The notes under the pieces: model-generated
What the model was told of the DNA's origin: nothing
What the model saw: only the letters and a program-made list of their open reading frames with translations
The model's database searches: none
Made by a program: the position numbers and the translations under genes
In this document: positions 59,528 to 64,000 of the stretch, one piece after another
Numbering within the stretch: the first letter of the stretch is position 1
Layout: every line of letters begins with the position of its first letter
Assembly: GCA_965227255.1 (NCBI GenBank)
Contig: CBDDFS010000002.1
Location: 620,001 to 684,000, forward strand
Direction: 5' to 3'
Source: CBDDFS01 sp965227255
Lineage (GTDB): Bacteria > Bacteroidota > Bacteroidia > Flavobacteriales_E > Vicingaceae
DNA: 64,000 bases

Positions 59528-60349
59528 ATGTATACAGTACTGGTTCCCAACGATTTTACCGAGGCCGCAGATTATGCGATCGAACATGCCGCCAAAGTGG
59601 TGAAGATTTTTCACGGTGAAGTGCATATGCTTCATGTAATCTCAAAGGAAAAAGAGAGAGAAAAAGCTCAGCAAAAACTTGATGACATGGCTGCTGCAGC
59701 CAATGCAAAATATGGTGTTACTTACAAAAGCATCATTAGAAAAGGAAACATTTTCGACGATATTGGAGATGTTGCCAAAGAAATTGGAGCCAGACTTATT
59801 ATCATGGGTACCCATGGTGTCAAGGGAATACAGAAACTTGTCGGTAGTTATGCTTTGAAGGTAATTCTTCATTCAGAAATTCCATTCATCATTACACAGA
59901 AAAAAGGTCCCAACGACAAAGGGTATAAAGACATTGTGGTCCCTATCAGTTATGAAGAGGAGTCAAAACAAAAATTGACCCTTCTGACCAAGATTTCAGA
60001 GCATTTTGGCGCCAAACTTCATGTTTACTGTCCTTATGAGACGGATTCATTCCTTGTAGCCAGACTTAAGCGACAATTGACATTTACAAAGAAATTCCTC
60101 GACGATAAGAAAGTTTCTTATGATGTGAAGATTGCCAAGGAAAAAGGAAACTTCCTTCCTCAGGTAACGCACTACGCTACTGAAGTGAATGCCGATCTTA
60201 TTGCCGTGGTAAATACTGCTGATAAAGGTGTTCTTCCTGATTTCATTGGAGGTTCCTCAGGAGAGCAGGATCTGATTACGAATTCAGAGCAGATCCCTGT
60301 TATCATCATGAATCCTTCACAGAAATTCGTGGCCGAGTCATTCGGATAA
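59528..60349 (+). CDS. Universal stress protein (two-domain)
   Basis: A 273-residue protein with two UspA domains. The first (YTVLVPNDFTEAADYAIEHA) includes MGTHGVKGIQKLVGSYALKVILHS, an ATP-loop-like stretch. The second starts at YKDIVVPISYEEESKQK. It differs from the other universal stress protein in this window (43531-44376) in sequence and orientation. Role probably stress survival. Confidence 0.92.
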   Translation: MYTVLVPNDFTEAADYAIEHAAKVVKIFHGEVHMLHVISKEKEREKAQQKLDDMAAAANAKYGVTYKSIIRKGNIFDDIGDVAKEIGARLIIMGTHGVKGIQKLVGSYALKVILHSEIPFIITQKKGPNDKGYKDIVVPISYEEESKQKLTLLTKISEHFGAKLHVYCPYETDSFLVARLKRQLTFTKKFLDDKKVSYDVKIAKEKGNFLPQVTHYATEVNADLIAVVNTADKGVLPDFIGGSSGEQDLITNSEQIPVIIMNPSQKFVAESFG

Positions 60350-61330
60350 TTGATCGTCCAGACTTTTCATTTCATTTTTCATATCCAGACCGGGCTCTGA
60401 CTGAATCAGAGTGTTGATGTTGTCTTTGGTCTTTTTTAGAAAGGTCCTGTGTGCCTCACTCTTGGGATTAAACGGTTTATGGTTCAACACCTGTTGAATA
60501 TTGCTGACTTCATTCATAATTCTTAAGGTACTAGAGTCAAAGTATGTTTCATTCAGCTTATTCCAGATATATTCAATGGCCAACGTATTTGGATGTAGCA
60601 TATCTGTGTCGTAAAAACGATAGTCCCTCAGATCGTCTGTCATAATCTCATATGAAGGAAAGTAAGACACGTTGACTTCATTTATACATTCATTAATAGA
60701 TTGAAACAATCGACCTTTACTTATTTGGTTTTCTGTGAACCCATCCTTTAGATGTCTAACCGGACTTACGGTAAAAACGATACGAATGTTGGGAGACATT
60801 TTTCGAGCAAGGGCAACAATTCCATTGCAGGCCTCTTGTATCTCTTCAATAGACAGCATTCTCTTGGAAAAGTGAGATGAAGGGAATTTGTGGCAGTTGT
60901 TTACGATCTCATGCGAGTCTTTTAATTCGTAAACCCAGGAAGTCCCGAGTGTAATAAACAAATGGCTGCATTGGCTTAAATGCTTCCAACTTATATCAAT
61001 TTTATCATTCAAGTTCTGTATCAAAGCATCTTTGTCGGTATGATCAAAACTGCCATGAAGTTCAAATGAATTAAAAAACTCCCCTTTGGTAATCAGATCC
61101 TCTAGATTGAAGTAGCTTTTGGAGGTAATACGTTCAAGTTGACGGTAAATTGAATAAGGGTTGTAAGTAACTCCAAATGGATTGGACAAAGAATGAAATT
61201 TATAGTGATTGAACATGTTACCTATGTTGTCACTGAAGCAAGAACCGATTAAAAAGATATTGCTCTGGTGCGAGATAAGAGCATTCTCGTCTCTTTTTAT
61301 TTTAATTTCAGTTCGAAATGAATCTTTCAT
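60338..61330 (-). CDS. GSCFA-domain protein
   Basis: A 330-residue protein of the GSCFA family, a predicted SGNH-like hydrolase. The name-giving motif is IFLIGSCFSDNIGNMF (residues ~25-40), followed by FGVTYNPYSIYRQLERI, LFITLGTSWVYEL, VFTVSPVRHLKDGF and DMLHPNTLAIEYIWNKL with the Ser, Asn/Gly, Asp and His pattern. Substrate unknown; ester removal from envelope sugars is a guess. Its end overlaps the usp gene by 12 bases. Confidence 0.92.
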   Translation of the reverse strand: MKDSFRTEIKIKRDENALISHQSNIFLIGSCFSDNIGNMFNHYKFHSLSNPFGVTYNPYSIYRQLERITSKSYFNLEDLITKGEFFNSFELHGSFDHTDKDALIQNLNDKIDISWKHLSQCSHLFITLGTSWVYELKDSHEIVNNCHKFPSSHFSKRMLSIEEIQEACNGIVALARKMSPNIRIVFTVSPVRHLKDGFTENQISKGRLFQSINECINEVNVSYFPSYEIMTDDLRDYRFYDTDMLHPNTLAIEYIWNKLNETYFDSSTLRIMNEVSNIQQVLNHKPFNPKSEAHRTFLKKTKDNINTLIQSEPGLDMKNEMKSLDDQLSE

Positions 61331-61373
61331 ACCGGAAGTGTTGATTCAAATGTAAAGGATAATTGGGCAGTTT

Positions 61374-61733
61374 ATGCAAGAAAAGGACGAGAGACTTCAG
61401 AAGATTTTTGACATCATTTCGAATGATGAAATAATTTATTTGTCCTTGAGAGATCAGCTTGAAAAAGATATTGCTTTGAGTGGATTTACTGTCACTTTTG
61501 AAAATGCATCGCCTGAAACATTAGTAATTGAGCTTCAGGAGATTATTCAAGAACTACTCAACACTTCACCAGAAAAATTAAGAGCTTTTTTATACAGAGT
61601 TGATATAAAAGAAGAATACTTGGTTCAGTGGCTTGAAAGCAAGATCAATGACGAAAGCATATCACAATTAATATGTTTTGAGGTCTTACTCAAGGAGTTA
61701 TCTAAGGTAAAAGGGAGAAAGGGATATAATTGA
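61374..61733 (+). CDS. Hypothetical acidic helical protein
   Basis: A 119-residue acidic, leucine-rich, entirely helical-looking protein without signal peptide (EKDERLQKIFDIISNDE...TLVIELQEIIQELLNTSP). Function not recognised. It is divergent from the GSCFA gene and abuts the convergent 61734-62066 gene with no spacer. Codon use is normal for the region. Confidence 0.65.
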   Translation: MQEKDERLQKIFDIISNDEIIYLSLRDQLEKDIALSGFTVTFENASPETLVIELQEIIQELLNTSPEKLRAFLYRVDIKEEYLVQWLESKINDESISQLICFEVLLKELSKVKGRKGYN

Positions 61734-62066
61734 TTACTTCTTACTTTTATCCCAGTAATTAGGTTCAATTTCTGTAGTCTTCTGATTCCAGTAATCCGCT
61801 GTTATTTTTCGACCATCCTTGGTCTTTAACATTCGCTGATAAACGGCTATCACCGGATTGAATAGCATACTTGTCACACCTATAATATAAGTGATCTCAC
61901 CACCCTCTTCTTTTGGAGGAATTTCTTCAGATCTTACTTCATGACCATTATGTTCGAGAATTTCCTTTAAAAATTCGACACGCTCCTTAGTTGTTCCGTC
62001 CTCGACCACTGAACAGCGCACACCTTCTATTTCTTTAACGACGTGTTTTCCCTTGAGTAAAGTCAT
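61734..62066 (-). CDS. Hypothetical protein coupled to nuoN
   Basis: A 110-residue mostly soluble protein with one moderately hydrophobic segment (ITYIIGVTSMLFNPVIAVYQ). I do not recognise it. It is translationally coupled to nuoN by an ATGA overlap at 62063-62066, which suggests a role linked to complex I or simply co-expression. The C-terminus is Trp- and Lys-rich (ADYWNQKTTEIEPNYWDKSKK). Confidence 0.7.
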   Translation of the reverse strand: MTLLKGKHVVKEIEGVRCSVVEDGTTKERVEFLKEILEHNGHEVRSEEIPPKEEGGEITYIIGVTSMLFNPVIAVYQRMLKTKDGRKITADYWNQKTTEIEPNYWDKSKK

Positions 62067-63487
62067 GATAGAAAGCTTTCGGTGATGATTTGAAAATGAT
62101 CATGGAAGAAGGCCATAAAGCCTATTCCCAATATGAATACAAGGCAGATTGCCATGGCAATCCTGGAAGGCATTGAAGATTGAAATACTGGAATTGGCGC
62201 ATCATTCTTGTTTATGAACATAGCCTTGATTACCAATAAATAATAATAAAGAGACAAGGTTGCATTAAGAGTTGCAATCAACAATAAGAGGTAGCTTCCT
62301 TTACTTGCAACGGCCATGAATAAGAAGAATTTTCCGAAGAATCCAGCTACCGGAGGAATTCCCGCCAGAGAGAAGAGTGATAGAAGCATCAAAAGACTCA
62401 ATCTCGGATTGGTCTTATACAGACCATTGTAGTCGGAAATATTTTCTTTTCCGGTTTTATTCTCTATGCTTTCAATCACAGCAAAAGCTCCCAGATTCGA
62501 AAAGATATAGATGAACATGAAGTAGATCGTGGCGTTTATTCCCTGTGCTGTTCCACTGTATATTCCAAGTATCAGGAATCCCGCCTGGGCTATAGAAGAA
62601 AAGGCAAGAAATCTCTTTATGTTATTCTGACGCAGAGCGAATAGATTTCCGATGGTCATGGTAAGGACTGCAAGAATATATAAGGTCAATTCACCGATTT
62701 CTTTTTGACCAGGGAAAACCTTTGTGAACAGGATCAGTAAAATAAAAAGGGCCGATCCCTTAGACATCACAGAGAAGTATGATGTGATATTGGTTTGTGC
62801 TCCCTCATAAACATCTGCAGTCCAGAAATGAAATGGAACCAATGAAATCTTGAAAGCCAGCCCTGAGAAAAGCATCAGAAATCCCATGATGTAAGCGGGA
62901 TTTGACCAGGTCATCGAAGAAATCTCATTAAAATAGATGCTGCCTGAAAACGCGTAGATGATGCTTATGCCCATAAGAGTAATTGCGGAAGAAAAGGCCG
63001 CCGACATGATCATTTTGATGCCTGCTTCTGCTGATTTTGCCTTTTTTATTTCAAAGGCTGCAAGAGCGGCTAGCGGGAGAGTAGCCAATTCTAGTCCGAT
63101 AAAGAACATAATGAAATCACCCGATGATATCAGGAAATTCATACCTATCAATGTTGAAATCACTAGAGAATGAAATTCAGCAGTCCGAATTTGATTTTCC
63201 TCTTTCTTCAGCCAATCGACGGACTGAAGCAGAACAATTCCCGTGCCGATGTTTAGCAATCCTTTCATCAATGCCGTCATCGGATTAGAAACATACATTC
63301 CTCCGAAAAGAGATTCAGCATGAACGTGTCGCATTGAAAGTATTACAATGACAAACATGCCTGCAATGGCTGTAATGTTTATCAATCTTTTATTCTCGTC
63401 TGAAAAGATCTCTTCAATAATAATGATCAGCATTAAAAGAAGAAGAAGCAACTCATTTTGCATGATATTTAATGTCTCCCAAATCAT
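62063..63487 (-). CDS. nuoN: NADH-quinone oxidoreductase subunit N
   Basis: A 474-residue antiporter-like membrane subunit of complex I with about 14 helices. Characteristic parts include FFIGLELATLPLAALAAF, the key-helix LVPFHFWTADVYEGAQTNI with the proton-path lysine region, KRFLAFSSIAQAGFLILGIY and SLAGIPPVAGFFGKFFLF. The start MIWETLN overlaps the nuoM stop by 4 bases. Confidence 0.96.
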   Translation of the reverse strand: MIWETLNIMQNELLLLLLMLIIIIEEIFSDENKRLINITAIAGMFVIVILSMRHVHAESLFGGMYVSNPMTALMKGLLNIGTGIVLLQSVDWLKKEENQIRTAEFHSLVISTLIGMNFLISSGDFIMFFIGLELATLPLAALAAFEIKKAKSAEAGIKMIMSAAFSSAITLMGISIIYAFSGSIYFNEISSMTWSNPAYIMGFLMLFSGLAFKISLVPFHFWTADVYEGAQTNITSYFSVMSKGSALFILLILFTKVFPGQKEIGELTLYILAVLTMTIGNLFALRQNNIKRFLAFSSIAQAGFLILGIYSGTAQGINATIYFMFIYIFSNLGAFAVIESIENKTGKENISDYNGLYKTNPRLSLLMLLSLFSLAGIPPVAGFFGKFFLFMAVASKGSYLLLLIATLNATLSLYYYLLVIKAMFINKNDAPIPVFQSSMPSRIAMAICLVFILGIGFMAFFHDHFQIITESFLS

Positions 63488-64000
63488 CTTGATACGAGCA
63501 TTAAGTTTTGAAATCTTTCAACGATCTGATCAAGGCTGTCAAAAACCATATCTGATAACCATAGCGGTGCTATTCCCATGATCAAAATAGCTACTGTAAG
63601 TGTAACTACCGATAATTTCTCATGCCATACGGCATCTTTGATCTCTTTGAATTCTGCTTTTTTAATCGGGCCGAGTAACATCATCGCAACGGCTCTCAAG
63701 ACATAAACCGCCGTGACTACAATAGAAGAAATTGCAATTACTGTGCTCCATCTGTGAAAGGCGTCAGCGTGTTCAAATGCTCCGACGAAAATGGTCATTT
63801 CCGCAACAAATCCGCTGAGACCCGGAAGTCCTAAAGAGGCCAGTCCACATATTACATAAGCCACAGAGAGGAAAGGCATTACCTTCATGATTCCTCCCAT
63901 CTTGGTTATGTCTCTTGTCCCAGTCCTGCCATAGATCATCCCAATCAATGCAAAGAACAAGGCACACATCAGACCGTGAGAAAGCATCTGTAAAACAGCT
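63484..64000 (-). CDS. nuoM: NADH-quinone oxidoreductase subunit M (partial)
   Basis: The last ~172 codons of NuoM, cut by the right edge; the frame is open to 63999 (AVLQMLSHGLMCALFFALIG). It shows MSHGL...LFFALIG, GLASLGLPGLSGFVAEMTIF and C-terminal hydrophobic helices, typical of the third antiporter-like complex I subunit. The rest of the nuo operon should lie to the right. Confidence 0.95.
   Translation of the reverse strand, partial: AVLQMLSHGLMCALFFALIGMIYGRTGTRDITKMGGIMKVMPFLSVAYVICGLASLGLPGLSGFVAEMTIFVGAFEHADAFHRWSTVIAISSIVVTAVYVLRAVAMMLLGPIKKAEFKEIKDAVWHEKLSVVTLTVAILIMGIAPLWLSDMVFDSLDQIVERFQNLMLVSR

Overview
The window is a contiguous piece of a Bacteroidota chromosome, most likely from the order Cytophagales. 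The evidence is: type IX secretion and gliding genes (PorP/SprF, a PorE-like OmpA protein, type A and type B sorting domains, gldH); Bacteroidota-type -7 promoter boxes (TAnnTTTG) with no clear Shine-Dalgarno sites; a bacterial geranylgeranylglyceryl phosphate synthase; a TonB-dependent receptor behind a TPP riboswitch; and many ATGA/TAATG overlaps. Base composition is even, at roughly 40% G+C, except for the collagen-like gene. I see no insertion sequence, prophage or CRISPR array.

Layout. 1-1875: the 3' side of an efflux operon (TetR regulator, then a TolC-like protein with an apparent frameshift, cut by the left edge). 2021-5473: asnS, rpoN and a membrane protein. 5568-7366: an MbnP/MbnH pair. 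7402-12447: a DUF962 protein, a choice-of-anchor-L/OmpA protein, a radical SAM protein, a small cytochrome, a non-coding stretch ending in a CAT-anticodon tRNA, a HAD phosphatase and methylmalonyl-CoA epimerase. 12503-13294: a type IX-sorted protein. 13461-28632: a same-strand block of about 15 kb holding a Lys/Arg-rich exported protein, a giant collagen-like protein, a type B CTD protein, PorP/SprF, an enlarged PorE-like OmpA protein and a sensor-adenylate cyclase-HD protein. 28659-32940: a degenerate Rieske-like lipoprotein, ahcY, a phosphopantetheinyl transferase, GGGP synthase, PnuC and a NadR-like kinase. 32966-35421: TPP riboswitch and TonB receptor. 35418-38924: an LRR protein, ribF and atpDC. 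38993-41877: MazG-like, dtd and two SPOR paralogues. 41992-44786: an S24 repressor, a cysteine dioxygenase-like cupin, a universal stress protein and a small protein. 44783-47923: NifU-like, Mrp, an alkyltransferase-like protein, trmB and an SDR. 48009-51920: an exonuclease, a fused ABC ATPase and a GT-C membrane protein. 51917-54051: a GT2 and a CoA-transferase pair. 54099-59335: PBP1A, gldH, ricT and holB. 59528-64000: a universal stress protein, a GSCFA protein, two small unknowns, nuoN and partial nuoM.

How the genes work together. The 13.4-28.6 kb block is the accessory highlight. It joins a predicted surface fibre (about 1,000 continuous Gly-X-Thr residues plus nine GDVY modules), the PorP/SprF and PorE-type machinery that delivers and anchors type IX cargo, and a propeller-sensor class III cyclase with a PDE-like HD domain that could couple surface state to cAMP. 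Elsewhere the neighbours suggest thiamine or nicotinamide riboside salvage around the TPP riboswitch, Fe-S cluster assembly (NifU-Mrp), copper/heme chemistry (MbnP-MbnH) and envelope synthesis (PBP1A-GldH-RicT-HolB, a common Bacteroidota order). All functions are read from sequence alone; no database search was run.
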